This document shows positions 51,541 through 60,592 of a DNA stretch of 64,000 nucleotides, piece by piece. The notes under the pieces were generated by a model, which was not told where the DNA came from, did not search any database, and saw only the letters and a program-made list of their open reading frames with translations. Position 1 is the first letter of the stretch. Each line of letters begins with the position of its first letter. Origin of the DNA: an uncultured Prevotellaceae bacterium (GTDB taxonomy: Bacteria > Bacteroidota > Bacteroidia > Bacteroidales > Bacteroidaceae). Position numbers and translations under genes: made by a program. Location: the NCBI GenBank assembly GCA_900318685.1, contig ONLL01000018.1, positions 18,206-82,205 on the forward strand. Direction: 5' to 3'.

Positions 51541-52941
51541 TCATTCGTTTTTGAATGCGTAATGGAAGCCTTGAATGCGGTTCCAGGCGCCACGCGTGAA
51601 GTCAGGAATGGCTACAGGTGCAGAGCCATTCTCGAGTGAAATGCGTGTGAGTTCGCCGAGACAGCACCACTCAGCCATATCATAGACATCCATATCGAGG
51701 GGAAGCCCATTTTGCAGGCAATAGACGAGGCGATAGTCCATGATGAAGTCCATACCTCCGTGTCCCCCTACCTTCTTGGCCTTTTCTTCCAGCTCTTTGA
51801 CGAAATCTGGCAGGTACTTGTGCAACATAGCTCGGCAGAGACTGTCGGGCATAGCGGAATGGGCATTGAGGTTCTGATAGTCAGCCGGCTCCGAAGTCTC
51901 GAGCTGTCCCTGACGGAACAGGAGTTGATTGACAGGATACTTACTGGCATATCCGTCGGTGCCCACAATCTGGAACATACGGCTATAGGGCCTTGGTGTG
52001 AGGACGTTATGTTGTATAAGCATAGTCTTGCCGTTGACGGTGCGAATGAGCGTCGATGTCTGATCAGCATTCTGGAAGTCAGGACAATCATTACCTGTGA
52101 GCTTCTTTACTACACGCGGTCCATTGAAAGGCTTGGTATCTACTGCCACAAGATATTCCATTCGGTCACCACGGTGGATGTTAAGCACCTGACAATCAGG
52201 GCCTATACCGTGGGTGGGATAGACATCACCACGGAACTTTGCGTTATAGTCCAGTCGCCAGTTGTTCCAATAGTCACCCCAGAAGTCATCGAGGTTATGA
52301 AGATAGGATCCCTCTACATGTACTACCTCTCCGAAGAGCTGCTGCTGAGCCATGTTAAGGGCGGCCATCTCAAAGAAATCATAGACACAGTTCTCCAGCA
52401 TCATGCAATGCTTACGAGTGCGCTCAGAAGTATTGATGAGCTGCCAGATCTCTTCGAGATTCATAGCGGCAGGCACCTCTACGGCTACATGCTTGCCGTG
52501 CTCCATTGCATAGAGAGCGATGGGCACATGATGAATCCAGTCGGTAGCGATATAAATTAGGTCGATGTCATCCCGCTCGCACATTTCCTTATACGCCTCA
52601 GTAGAGCCGCTATAAGCTGCAGCACGCGGACGGCCAAATTTCTCAAGCAGCTGCTGGCACGCTTCTACCCGATCGGGCTCTACGTCACATAGAGCCTTCA
52701 CATCAGTACCTTCTATCTGACTGAAACGCTCTACGGCTCCTGGTCCTCGCATACCCAAGCCAACAAAACCGACACGCACGACCTCGAGAGGTTCGCAGGT
52801 AAGTTGTAAAACATCCTGCTGCCCTGCAGGCCGTTGCGGTATTTCCGTTTGCAACATCTGTACCTGCTGAGAAGAGCCTTGTGTGCACGATCCCAAGAAC
52901 ACGGCGAATGCCATGTAGAAAAAGGTTAGTAGTTTATTCAT
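51541..52941 (-). CDS. GH109-like NAD-dependent alpha-N-acetylgalactosaminidase, lipoprotein
   Basis: A 466-residue Gfo/Idh/MocA-fold protein with a lipobox signal (FAVFLGSC, Cys about 19). NAD site VGFVGLGMRGPGAVERF; LIYIATDWIHHVPIALYAME; EVPAAMNLEEIW; NWRLDYNAKFRGDVYPTHGIGP; GGHGGMDFIMDYRLV. These match the GH109 group, which removes terminal alpha-GalNAc using a bound NAD. A lipid anchor places it in the envelope. Start at MNKLLTF (52941), since the codon two residues earlier is TTG. Operon with the NahK-like kinase; nadC lies 26 bp upstream on the same strand and may be cotranscribed. Confidence 0.88.
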   Translation of the reverse strand: MNKLLTFFYMAFAVFLGSCTQGSSQQVQMLQTEIPQRPAGQQDVLQLTCEPLEVVRVGFVGLGMRGPGAVERFSQIEGTDVKALCDVEPDRVEACQQLLEKFGRPRAAAYSGSTEAYKEMCERDDIDLIYIATDWIHHVPIALYAMEHGKHVAVEVPAAMNLEEIWQLINTSERTRKHCMMLENCVYDFFEMAALNMAQQQLFGEVVHVEGSYLHNLDDFWGDYWNNWRLDYNAKFRGDVYPTHGIGPDCQVLNIHRGDRMEYLVAVDTKPFNGPRVVKKLTGNDCPDFQNADQTSTLIRTVNGKTMLIQHNVLTPRPYSRMFQIVGTDGYASKYPVNQLLFRQGQLETSEPADYQNLNAHSAMPDSLCRAMLHKYLPDFVKELEEKAKKVGGHGGMDFIMDYRLVYCLQNGLPLDMDVYDMAEWCCLGELTRISLENGSAPVAIPDFTRGAWNRIQGFHYAFKNE

Positions 52942-52966
52942 AGTCAATAGGTTTTAGATAAATTCT

Positions 52967-53815
52967 TCAGAAAGCTTTAAAGCTCATGTCAAGACCCTTC
53001 ACGCTATGTGTGAGTGCTCCGACGGAGACGAAGTCGACCCCTTGCTCGGCATAGTCGCGTATGGTGTCGAAGGTGATGCCTCCGCTAGACTCTGTCTCGA
53101 AACGATGATTGATAATATCGACTGCCTTCTTTGTGTCTGGCACCGAGAAATTGTCAAGCATGATACGATCGACGCCACCGTGGTCGAGCACCTGCTGGAG
53201 TTCGTCGAAGTTACGCACTTCAATCTCAATCTTGAGGTTCAGTCCTTTCTCCTCCAGATATTGGTGGCAACGGTCAATACCATTGATGATTCCTCCTGCG
53301 AAATCCACATGATTATCCTTGAGAAGAATCATGTCGAACAGTCCAATGCGGTGGTTGCACCCTCCGCCAATCTTCACGGCCTGCTTCTCGAGCATACGCA
53401 TGCCAGGAGTGGTCTTGCGGGTATCGAGCACACGCGTACCAGTCCCCTCCAGCCGTTTCACATAGCGGGCAGTCATCGTGGCGATTCCGCTCATACGCTG
53501 CATGATGTTTAGCATCAGGCGCTCTGTCTGCAGCAACGAGCGAACTCGTCCGCTGACAATCATAGCGATATCACCCTTCTTAACGGGTGTGCCGTCAGGC
53601 ATGATTACCTCCACCTGCATCTCCGGATCAAAGCGGCGGAACACCTCTTTAGCCACCTCCACACCAGCGAGGATGCCATCTTCCTTGATAATCAGGCGCG
53701 AGCGTCCCATAGCATCAGCAGGGATGCAGCAGAGCGTAGTGTGGTCGCCGTCACCGATATCCTCGGCAAACGACAGGTCGATGAGTCTGTCGACCAGTTC
53801 TTCAGTGCTCAGCAT
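52967..53815 (-). CDS. nadC: Nicotinate-nucleotide pyrophosphorylase (quinolinate phosphoribosyltransferase)
   Basis: A 282-residue enzyme. Family blocks: EDIGDGDHTT, LMLNIMQRMSGIATMTARYV, RVLDTRKTTPGMRMLEKQAVKIGGGCNHRIGLFDMILLKDNHV, IEIEVRNFDELQQVLDHGGVDRIMLDNFS, and SVGALTHSVKGLDMSFK. It makes nicotinate mononucleotide from quinolinate in NAD synthesis. Start MLSTEELVD at 53815; the earlier ATG at 53872 falls inside the preceding barrel gene. Together with that gene it forms a run cstA - barrel - nadC. Confidence 0.96.
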   Translation of the reverse strand: MLSTEELVDRLIDLSFAEDIGDGDHTTLCCIPADAMGRSRLIIKEDGILAGVEVAKEVFRRFDPEMQVEVIMPDGTPVKKGDIAMIVSGRVRSLLQTERLMLNIMQRMSGIATMTARYVKRLEGTGTRVLDTRKTTPGMRMLEKQAVKIGGGCNHRIGLFDMILLKDNHVDFAGGIINGIDRCHQYLEEKGLNLKIEIEVRNFDELQQVLDHGGVDRIMLDNFSVPDTKKAVDIINHRFETESSGGITFDTIRDYAEQGVDFVSVGALTHSVKGLDMSFKAF

Positions 53816-53819
53816 ATAG

Positions 53820-54335
53820 TTACTCGAAATAGATACCGAAGCCGATGCGCAATCCGAAGCCGGAGTAGTCACTGTGATCCTTGAGGCTCTGGTTGTAGTA
53901 CAGCTCAGGCTCGATGGTCACGGTGCGATTGAGGAAGAATGCATAACCCAACTGGATGGTGGGCATGAGGTCGTCGTAGTCGTGATTCTGGTGCACATAG
54001 TTTGCTCCAAGACCCAGGTAAAGGCCGTTCTGCTCGATGTAGTAGCGCAGTCCGGCTCCTGCCGTAAAGGCATTGGGGGCATACTTCCGATAGTTGTATC
54101 CCAGCTGTCCGGTGACCATCCAATTGTCTGTAAAGAGATATCCAGCCTTAGCCGACACATCGAGTTTCCACTTCTCATTGCTGTTGAAATTGAGGTCGAG
54201 GCCGGAAAGTGCCGTTGCCACATAATACTTACCCTCGCCGAAAGGAGGACGGTCATTGTAAGGCTTGGTGTAGCCCTGTGCGTTGCTTGCCAGTGCGCTC
54301 ATAGCGCAGAGCAGCGATAGGATGATTTTCTTCAT
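53820..54335 (-). CDS. Small outer-membrane beta-barrel protein
   Basis: A 171-residue protein with a signal peptide (KKIILSLLCAMSALASNAQ) and about eight strands (KWKLDVSAKAGYLFTDNWMVTGQLGYNYRK, GAGLRYYIEQNGLYLGLGANYVHQ, TIQLGYAFFLNRTVTIEPELYYNQSL), ending GFGIYFE. It resembles the OmpW/OmpA-like porin family with GAGLRYY. Lies 9 bp after cstA and 4 bp before nadC; likely one transcript. Role unknown. Confidence 0.85.
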   Translation of the reverse strand: MKKIILSLLCAMSALASNAQGYTKPYNDRPPFGEGKYYVATALSGLDLNFNSNEKWKLDVSAKAGYLFTDNWMVTGQLGYNYRKYAPNAFTAGAGLRYYIEQNGLYLGLGANYVHQNHDYDDLMPTIQLGYAFFLNRTVTIEPELYYNQSLKDHSDYSGFGLRIGFGIYFE

Positions 54336-54344
54336 AATGTTTAA

Positions 54345-55802
54345 CTATTGATTGGATTGTTGATACTTTCTATACCAGAGGCAGAACCACGTCAGCGCGA
54401 TGCAGAAGCAGAGTGCCCCAAGGAGATATGCCAGCGTCTCGTCGAGATGGAAGGCCTGCTTCGAGATAAAGAGGAAGGTGGAGCAGACGGTGGTCATGAA
54501 GAGTGCCGGAATGAGCGTGATGATGAAGGGTTTCTTCTTCTGTACAAGATAGACTGTGAGCGTCCAGAGCGTGAACACCGACAGTGCCTGGTTCGACCAT
54601 CCGAAGTACTGCCAGATGGTGTTGAATCCATCAGGATTCTCTATCTGCCAGACCAGCATTGCGATAGAGCAAGCGAACATCGGGATGCAGATCATCAGTC
54701 GGTGGGCGATGGGTCTCTGGTCCATCTTCAGCCAGTCGGCAACGATCAGTCGGCCAGAGCGGAAGGCAGTATCGCCGCTGGTGATGGGAGCAGCCACCAC
54801 ACCGAGCATAGCCAGGATGCCGCCGAAGATTCCCAGCCAGTCGTTGCAAATGATGTTGACGACAGCCGGTGCCGGGGTGTGATACCCTGACTCCACACCT
54901 ATAAGCTCATAACCCGGAGTACCATCGTTGTAGAAGAAATACATCGAGACGGTGGCCCAGATCAAAGCTACCACACCCTCGGTGATCATTGCTCCGTAGA
55001 AGATAGGGCGCCCCATACGCTCGCTCTTCACGCAGCGAGCCATCAGAGGGCTCTGCGTAGCGTGGAATCCACTGATAGCTCCACAGGCAATGGTGATGAA
55101 GAGGCAGGGGAAGATCTGATCGGTCCAATTTGCATCTGAAGCAAAGCCCATATTCTCAAAGTTGGTCCACAACTCGGGCAGCGAAGGCCACTTCACGACA
55201 AGCATCACCATCAGTGCTGCCGCCATGAAGAGCAGCGAGAAGGCGAAGAGCGGATAAACCCTGCCTATAATCTTGTCGATGGGCAGCATCGTGGCAATGA
55301 TGTAGTAGCCGAAGATGATAATGATCCACATCATTGTCGAGCCCCAGATACTGTGCAGGATCGCAGCCGGCGAATACACAAATACCGTACCCACCATGAT
55401 GAGCAGCACGACGGTGAACACCAGCATCACAGCCCTCGTGGATTTGCCCAGATAGCGCCCGATGAGCTCAGGCAGGCCTGCACCGTCGTGCCTCATGGAG
55501 AGCATACCAGAGAGGTAGTCGTGGGTTGCTCCTGCAAAGATACATCCGAAAACAATCCAGAGATAAGCCGCAGGGCCGAACTTCGCACCCATGATAGCTC
55601 CGAAGATGGGGCCAGTGCCTGCAATGTTAAGAAACTGGATCATGAAAATCTTCCACGACGGCAGCACGATATAGTCCATACCATCGGCCTTTCGCACAGC
55701 AGGCGTCTGCCTGTCATCCGGGCCGAATACCCTTTCCACGAAACGCCCATAGAGCAAATAGCCCAGGACGAGCACTACGAGGCTCACTAAAAATGTAATC
55801 AT
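54345..55802 (-). CDS. cstA: Carbon starvation protein CstA-like transporter, short form
   Basis: A 485-residue inner-membrane protein with about 13 TM segments. Conserved CstA blocks: IAGTGPIFGAIMGAKFGPAAYLWIVFGCIFAGATHDYLSGMLSMRHDG, SGFHATQSPLMARC, SGDTAFRSGRL and FGWSNQALSVFTLWTLTVYL. Enterobacterial CstA (about 700 residues) takes up pyruvate and peptides; the shorter homologue here is typical of Bacteroidetes. First gene of a cstA - barrel - nadC run. A TACCTTTG box lies at 55831-55838. Confidence 0.93.
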   Translation of the reverse strand: MITFLVSLVVLVLGYLLYGRFVERVFGPDDRQTPAVRKADGMDYIVLPSWKIFMIQFLNIAGTGPIFGAIMGAKFGPAAYLWIVFGCIFAGATHDYLSGMLSMRHDGAGLPELIGRYLGKSTRAVMLVFTVVLLIMVGTVFVYSPAAILHSIWGSTMMWIIIIFGYYIIATMLPIDKIIGRVYPLFAFSLLFMAAALMVMLVVKWPSLPELWTNFENMGFASDANWTDQIFPCLFITIACGAISGFHATQSPLMARCVKSERMGRPIFYGAMITEGVVALIWATVSMYFFYNDGTPGYELIGVESGYHTPAPAVVNIICNDWLGIFGGILAMLGVVAAPITSGDTAFRSGRLIVADWLKMDQRPIAHRLMICIPMFACSIAMLVWQIENPDGFNTIWQYFGWSNQALSVFTLWTLTVYLVQKKKPFIITLIPALFMTTVCSTFLFISKQAFHLDETLAYLLGALCFCIALTWFCLWYRKYQQSNQ

Positions 55803-55830
55803 CTTAACTCGCGAATTACTTATTTTCGTG

Positions 55831-55838
55831 CAAAGGTA
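55831..55838 (-). promoter_or_regulatory. -7 box upstream of cstA
   Basis: TACCTTTG on the minus strand, 29 bp before the start. Confidence 0.5.
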
Positions 55839-55881
55839 GGAAATAATTATGAATTATGAGTGACGAATGGCGATTTTTTTG

Positions 55882-55889
55882 TACCTTTG
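55882..55889 (+). promoter_or_regulatory. -7 box upstream of the GHL10-like gene
   Basis: TACCTTTG 21 bp before the ATG at 55910, within the open frame extension, which argues for the later start. Confidence 0.5.
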
Positions 55890-55909
55890 CATGCAAAAAA
55901 CAAGAAAAC

Positions 55910-57568
55910 ATGAGATATTTCTGCATACTACTCCTCCTATTAGTATCATCATGGCGCCTTCAGGCACAGGTGCTGACGGCCTTGCCCTGGGACGACACAT
56001 CGATGCCCAAGCATGAAGTGCGTGCTGTATGGCTCACCGTCATCGGGGGGCTCGACTGGCCTTCCACCAGCAATCAGCAGGCACAGCAGAGGGAGCTTCG
56101 ACAGATATTAGACCAGCTCAAGCAGGGAGGTATTAATACTGTACTCGTGCAGGCGCGCGTGAGAGCCACCACTATCTATCCCTCGCAGCTCGAGCCCTGG
56201 GACGGCGGTTTCTCGGGCACCCCGGGCGTCGCCCCCAGCTATGACCCGCTGCAGTTCTGCATCGACGAGTGCCACAAGCGAAGTATGGAATGCCACGCGT
56301 GGGTGGTGACCATCCCTATCGGCAAGTGGAACAAGATCGGGGCCCAGCAGCTGCGCAAGCGCCAGCCTCAGCTGGTGAAGCGTATCGGTGAGGATGCATT
56401 CATGGATCCCGAGAACCCTCAGACAGCTACCTATCTGGCTAATGTCTGTCGTGAGATAGTCAGTCGATATGACGTCGACGGCATCCACCTCGACTACATC
56501 CGCTACCCCGAACAATGGCGCATCCGAGTGAGCCGACCCAAGGGACGCGAATACATCACCAACATCGTCAGAGCTATCCACAGCGCCGTCAAAGGTGTGA
56601 AACCCTGGGTGAAAATGTCGTGCTCGCCAATTGGAAAACACGACAACCTCACACGCTACAGCGCAGGAGGATGGAACGCCCGCACCGCTGTCTGTCAGGA
56701 TGCGCAGGAATGGATGCGCCTGGGACTGATGGACGAGCTCTTCCCCATGATGTACTTTCAGGGTGACAACTTCTATCCCTTCGCCATCGACTGGAAGGAG
56801 CGCAGCTACGGGCGCATCGTCGTACCCGGGCTGGGAATCTATTTCCTCGATCCTCGCGAAGGACGCTGGACACTGGATCAGGTCGAGCGACAGATGCACG
56901 TGCTACGTCACCTGGGTCTGGGTCACTGCTATTTCCGCTCCCGATTCTTCACCGACAACATCAAGGGCGTCTACGATATGGGGCGTCGCTTCGATGCCAC
57001 ACCGGCTCTTGTGCCGCCTATGACCTGGATGGGCCGACCTGCACCTACGGCTCCCACTTCACTCACCATGCAGGGGACAACATTGCGATGGAGCGGAGCA
57101 CAGGACCGCAGCGGCGGACCCTACCTCCACTACAACGTCTATGCCTCCGAGGACTACCCCGTAGATATAAGTAAAGCTGAGAATTTGATGGCCATGCGAC
57201 TGACCACTAACCAGTTACAAGTGCCGGCAGGACGTTTGAACTATGCCGTCACAGCGATGGACCGCTACGGACAGGAGAGCCCTGCCGCACAGCTGCTGCT
57301 CAATGCCGGCCCGATCTATGCTGTGCCGCTCATCGCCAAGAGCGACGGCCGCCCCATCGCCCTTCCTGACAAGGGACAGACGCTGGACGCCGACTTCGTC
57401 ATCGTCGAGAACTTCATGGGACAGGCCGTGACCACCGCCCCCTACAACTCCACCCTCAACGTCGCCCCTCTGCCCGACGGCATGTATCAGTTGCGCTCCC
57501 TCGGACGCAAGGGCCGCAACCATCGCATTGGTTTCTTTGCAAAGAAAGAGAAGAAGGAGTCACGTTAA
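55910..57568 (+). CDS. Family 10-like glycosyl hydrolase (GHL10/DUF187), secreted
   Basis: A 552-residue protein with a signal peptide (MRYFCILLLLLVSSWRLQAQ). Residues 30-350 hold the GHL10 barrel: EVRAVWLTVIGGLDWPS, GGINTVLVQARVRATTIYPS, YDVDGIHLDYIRYP, FPMMYFQGDNFYPF. A fibronectin-type III-like sandwich follows (about 385-470) and the C-terminus LPDGMYQLRSLGRKGRNHRIGFFAKK resembles a shortened type IX secretion sorting tail. Related proteins act on glycans or peptidoglycan; exact substrate unknown. Start moved from 55856 to 55910 because of the signal peptide and promoter position. Confidence 0.87.
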   Translation: MRYFCILLLLLVSSWRLQAQVLTALPWDDTSMPKHEVRAVWLTVIGGLDWPSTSNQQAQQRELRQILDQLKQGGINTVLVQARVRATTIYPSQLEPWDGGFSGTPGVAPSYDPLQFCIDECHKRSMECHAWVVTIPIGKWNKIGAQQLRKRQPQLVKRIGEDAFMDPENPQTATYLANVCREIVSRYDVDGIHLDYIRYPEQWRIRVSRPKGREYITNIVRAIHSAVKGVKPWVKMSCSPIGKHDNLTRYSAGGWNARTAVCQDAQEWMRLGLMDELFPMMYFQGDNFYPFAIDWKERSYGRIVVPGLGIYFLDPREGRWTLDQVERQMHVLRHLGLGHCYFRSRFFTDNIKGVYDMGRRFDATPALVPPMTWMGRPAPTAPTSLTMQGTTLRWSGAQDRSGGPYLHYNVYASEDYPVDISKAENLMAMRLTTNQLQVPAGRLNYAVTAMDRYGQESPAAQLLLNAGPIYAVPLIAKSDGRPIALPDKGQTLDADFVIVENFMGQAVTTAPYNSTLNVAPLPDGMYQLRSLGRKGRNHRIGFFAKKEKKESR

Positions 57569-57617
57569 TAAAACCAAAAAAACAGTAGAATCGTGACGAA
57601 ATACTGATAAATATGTG

Positions 57618-57625
57618 TACCTTTG
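57618..57625 (+). promoter_or_regulatory. -7 box upstream of the TPR/OmpA lipoprotein
   Basis: TACCTTTG 64 bp before the chosen ATG at 57690. Confidence 0.5.
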
Positions 57626-57689
57626 CATGAAGATAACCCGTCAACAAGGCAATAACATTCAAATAACCATTAAAAATAACAACAAAGAA

Positions 57690-59378
57690 ATGAAGAAAAC
57701 AACATTGTTTCTGCTGTCGGCCGGCGCGCTGCTGCTGACAGCTTGCTCAGGAAAGCTTGGTGCTCTCTCAGCTGACAACTTCACCGTGACGCCCAACCCG
57801 CTGGAGTCACAGACAGGTCAGGTAGCTGCAACGATCAACGGCTCCTTCCCCCAGAAGTATATGAAGAAGAAGGCCGTAGTCACCGTGATTCCCGAACTGC
57901 GTTTCCAGACCGTCAACGGCCAGATGGCTGTGAGGGGCGAGAGCGCAACGTTCCAGGGAGAGAAGGTTCGCGGCAACGACCAAACCATTCAGTATCAGAT
58001 GGGTGGACGCTATGCGATGAAGTCAAACTTCACCTATCAGCCTGAGATGCAGCAGAGCGAGCTCTTCCTCACCTTCGACGCTAAGGTAGGCAAGAAAACC
58101 GTCAAGGTTCCCGATGTGAAGGTGGCCAACGGTGTGATCGCCACATCCGAGCTCTACAAGCGCACGCTCACCTCCGCCCAGCCCGCTATGGCCCTCGATG
58201 CCTTCCAGCGCATCATCAACCAGAAGCAGGATGCCAACGTGAAGTTCCTCATCAACCAGGCTCAGCTCCGTCGCTCCGAGCTTCAGAACAACTCCGTCCA
58301 GGAGTTCGTCCGCCTGCTGGGCGAGATTGCCAAGGACCAGGAAGGCCTGCGTCTCGACGGCATCGAGGTCTCGGCCTATGCATCGCCTGATGGTGGCTAC
58401 AACCTCAACGAGCGTCTGGCTGGCCAGCGTCAGGAAGCTGCCGCCAAGTACGTGAAGGAGCAGATGAAGAAGACCAACACCACCGCTCCCCTCGACACGA
58501 AGTACACCGCTGAGGACTGGGAAGGATTCCAGGAGCTGGTGGGTGCCTCCAACATCCAGGACAAGGACGTCATCCTGCGTGTTCTCTCGATGTATCAGGA
58601 TCCTGAGGAGCGCGAGCAGCAGATCAAGAATATCTCCAGCGCCTTCCGCGAGCTGGCCGACGGCATCCTGCCTCAGCTGCGCCGCGCACGCATGACCATC
58701 AACTACGACGTTGTGGGCCGCGACGACCAGCAGATCAAGGATCAGCTCGCCAGCGATGCCACGAAGCTCAGCGTCGAGGAGCTGCTCTATGCCGCCACTC
58801 TCTATGGAAACGACAAGAACAAGGCCGAGGAAGCCTACAAGAAGGCTGCCGAGATCTACCCCAACGATGCCCGCGCTTTCAACAACGTGGCTCTGATGGA
58901 GTATGCCAAGGGCAACTACAGCGAGGCTGCCAACTGGCTGGCTAAGGCCGCCCAGAAGGGACAGGTGCTGCCCGAGACCAACGCCAACCTCGGCCTGCTC
59001 GCCCTGCAGCAGGGCGACGTGCAGAAGGCTGAGCAGCTCATCGCTCGCGCTACTGGTGCCAACGGCCTCAGCGAGGTGCTTGGCAACCTCCACCTGGCTC
59101 AGGGCAAGTACGCCCAGGCAGAGCAGGACTTCGGCAAGCTCGCCACCAACTCAGCCGCTCTGGCTCAGCTGCTCAACAAGAACTATGCCGCCGCTGCCAC
59201 CACGCTGGCTAACGTGAAGAACGCCGACGCCATCACCGACTATCTGAAGGCTATCGTCAACGCTCGTCAGGGCAACACCTCAGCTGCCGCTCAGGCTCTG
59301 GCTGCTGCTGTCGCCAAGGATGCCTCTCTCCGCGCCTATGCCGAGAAAGACCTGGAGCTGACCAACGTCCAGAAGTAA
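57690..59378 (+). CDS. Outer-membrane lipoprotein with OmpA-like and TPR domains
   Basis: A 562-residue protein with lipobox LLTAC (Cys near residue 19). Middle: strand-rich domain and an OmpA-like peptidoglycan-binding block (LRLDGIEVSAYASPDGGYNLNERLAGQRQEAAAKYV, about residues 215-260). C-terminal half: TPR repeats (NKAEEAYKKAAEIYPNDARAFNNVALMEYAKGNYSEAANWL). It probably anchors to the cell wall in the periplasm and scaffolds other proteins. Alanine codons are dense near the C-terminus. Conserved in Bacteroidetes as I recall. Start at MKKTTLFLLS. Confidence 0.87.
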   Translation: MKKTTLFLLSAGALLLTACSGKLGALSADNFTVTPNPLESQTGQVAATINGSFPQKYMKKKAVVTVIPELRFQTVNGQMAVRGESATFQGEKVRGNDQTIQYQMGGRYAMKSNFTYQPEMQQSELFLTFDAKVGKKTVKVPDVKVANGVIATSELYKRTLTSAQPAMALDAFQRIINQKQDANVKFLINQAQLRRSELQNNSVQEFVRLLGEIAKDQEGLRLDGIEVSAYASPDGGYNLNERLAGQRQEAAAKYVKEQMKKTNTTAPLDTKYTAEDWEGFQELVGASNIQDKDVILRVLSMYQDPEEREQQIKNISSAFRELADGILPQLRRARMTINYDVVGRDDQQIKDQLASDATKLSVEELLYAATLYGNDKNKAEEAYKKAAEIYPNDARAFNNVALMEYAKGNYSEAANWLAKAAQKGQVLPETNANLGLLALQQGDVQKAEQLIARATGANGLSEVLGNLHLAQGKYAQAEQDFGKLATNSAALAQLLNKNYAAAATTLANVKNADAITDYLKAIVNARQGNTSAAAQALAAAVAKDASLRAYAEKDLELTNVQK

Positions 59379-59422
59379 GCGTGCGCCGCACTCACACAGA
59401 ACAACCACAAACATAAACTGAT

Positions 59423-60460
59423 ATGGGTAAAAAGGCTGGCATTATGACCTCCAAATTCGTGATCCTCCCCTTCATCGTAGTGTCATGCCTTTTTACCATT
59501 TTTCTTACCTCCTGCGGCCGGCATAGCGACCGGTTCCACTTCGAGGCTCAGTTCAAGAACCTCAATCAGGGCGAGTTCTACCTCTACAATCCCGAGACTG
59601 GCACCAAGGACACCATCCCCGTCAACGACGGACGCTTCGTCTATGAGCGCCAGCAGAAGGACACCGCGACGCTCGTCATCCTCTTCCCCAACTATTCCGA
59701 GATGCCCGTCTTCGCCACTCCCGGCGCCTCTGTCAAGATGACCGGCGACGTGTCGCACCTCAGGGAGACCGAGATCAAAGGCACGAAAGAGAACGACCTG
59801 ATGACTGCCTTCCGCATCAAGACCAACGAGATGATGCCACCAGAGGTGCAGCAGGAGGCCCGGCAGTTCATCACCGAGCATCCCGCCTCCATCGTCAGCA
59901 ACTATCTCCTGCAACACTATTTCCTGCAGGCCCTCGAGCCCGACTACGCCCTCTGCGGCGAACTCTGCGCGATGCTCCACAAGGCGCAGCCTTCCAATCA
60001 GTATATGGCCCGCCTCGACAAGCAGCTCGAGAGTCTTGCCCACTATGTAGGCGAGGGACAGCTGCCACAGTTCACGACCGTCGACACCAAGGGCGACACC
60101 ATCACCAACCGCCAGCTCACGGGCGACGCCAACGTCATCGTGGCCTGGGCATCGTGGAGCTACGACTCGCAGACACCCATGCGCCAGCTCCGGGCCCTGA
60201 AGGAGGACTACGGTTCGCGCCTGCGCGTCGTCAGCATCTGCCTCGACGCCTCGCCTTCCGAGGGCCGTGCGTTCCTCGAGCGCGACAGCATCGAGTGGCC
60301 CAACGTCTGCGACAGCCTCCTCTGGCAGTCGCCCCTCCTGTCGCAGCTCAGCATCGCCACCCTTCCCGCCAATATCGTGGTCGACAAGCGGGGCAACATC
60401 GTGGGCCGCGACCTCAGCCACAACGATCTCAAGGACAAAGTCGAGTCCCTGCTGAAATAG
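59423..60460 (+). CDS. Thioredoxin-fold lipoprotein lacking the CxxC motif
   Basis: A 345-residue protein: lipobox LTSC at residue about 31, an N-terminal DUF4369-like domain (FEAQFKNLNQGEFYLYN, DTIPVNDGRFVYERQQKDTATLVIL), a helical linker and a C-terminal TlpA-like thioredoxin domain from about 215. Where TlpA/ResA proteins have WASWCxxC this has WASWSYDS: both Cys are Ser (Ser246, Ser249). It therefore cannot do thiol-disulphide exchange in the ordinary way and may bind without catalysis. Alternative start at 59444. It lies 44 bp after the TPR lipoprotein gene. Confidence 0.82.
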   Translation: MGKKAGIMTSKFVILPFIVVSCLFTIFLTSCGRHSDRFHFEAQFKNLNQGEFYLYNPETGTKDTIPVNDGRFVYERQQKDTATLVILFPNYSEMPVFATPGASVKMTGDVSHLRETEIKGTKENDLMTAFRIKTNEMMPPEVQQEARQFITEHPASIVSNYLLQHYFLQALEPDYALCGELCAMLHKAQPSNQYMARLDKQLESLAHYVGEGQLPQFTTVDTKGDTITNRQLTGDANVIVAWASWSYDSQTPMRQLRALKEDYGSRLRVVSICLDASPSEGRAFLERDSIEWPNVCDSLLWQSPLLSQLSIATLPANIVVDKRGNIVGRDLSHNDLKDKVESLLK

Positions 60461-60543
60461 CCCCCCCTCCGTCTTTTTCTCGTCCTAACGTTAAATTAAT
60501 GCAAAAAAACGCATTGATTGATACTACGTATGCATAAAAGTTG

Positions 60544-60551
60544 TATATTTG
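60544..60551 (+). promoter_or_regulatory. -7 box upstream of the pnt operon
   Basis: TATATTTG 41 bp before the pntAA ATG; TTG at 60518-60520 is 23 bp upstream, longer than usual. Confidence 0.55.
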
Positions 60552-60592
60552 CGTACGAAAATCTACGTAACCTGAACTAAAAACTTGAAAAC

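Noticed and set aside
58023-59093. A 356-codon open frame antisense to the TPR/OmpA lipoprotein gene
   Set aside because: It is a mirror of a GC-rich gene with strong codon bias; the sense strand has lipobox, OmpA and TPR features. The same holds for the 312-codon frame at 59483-60421 opposite the thioredoxin-fold lipoprotein.
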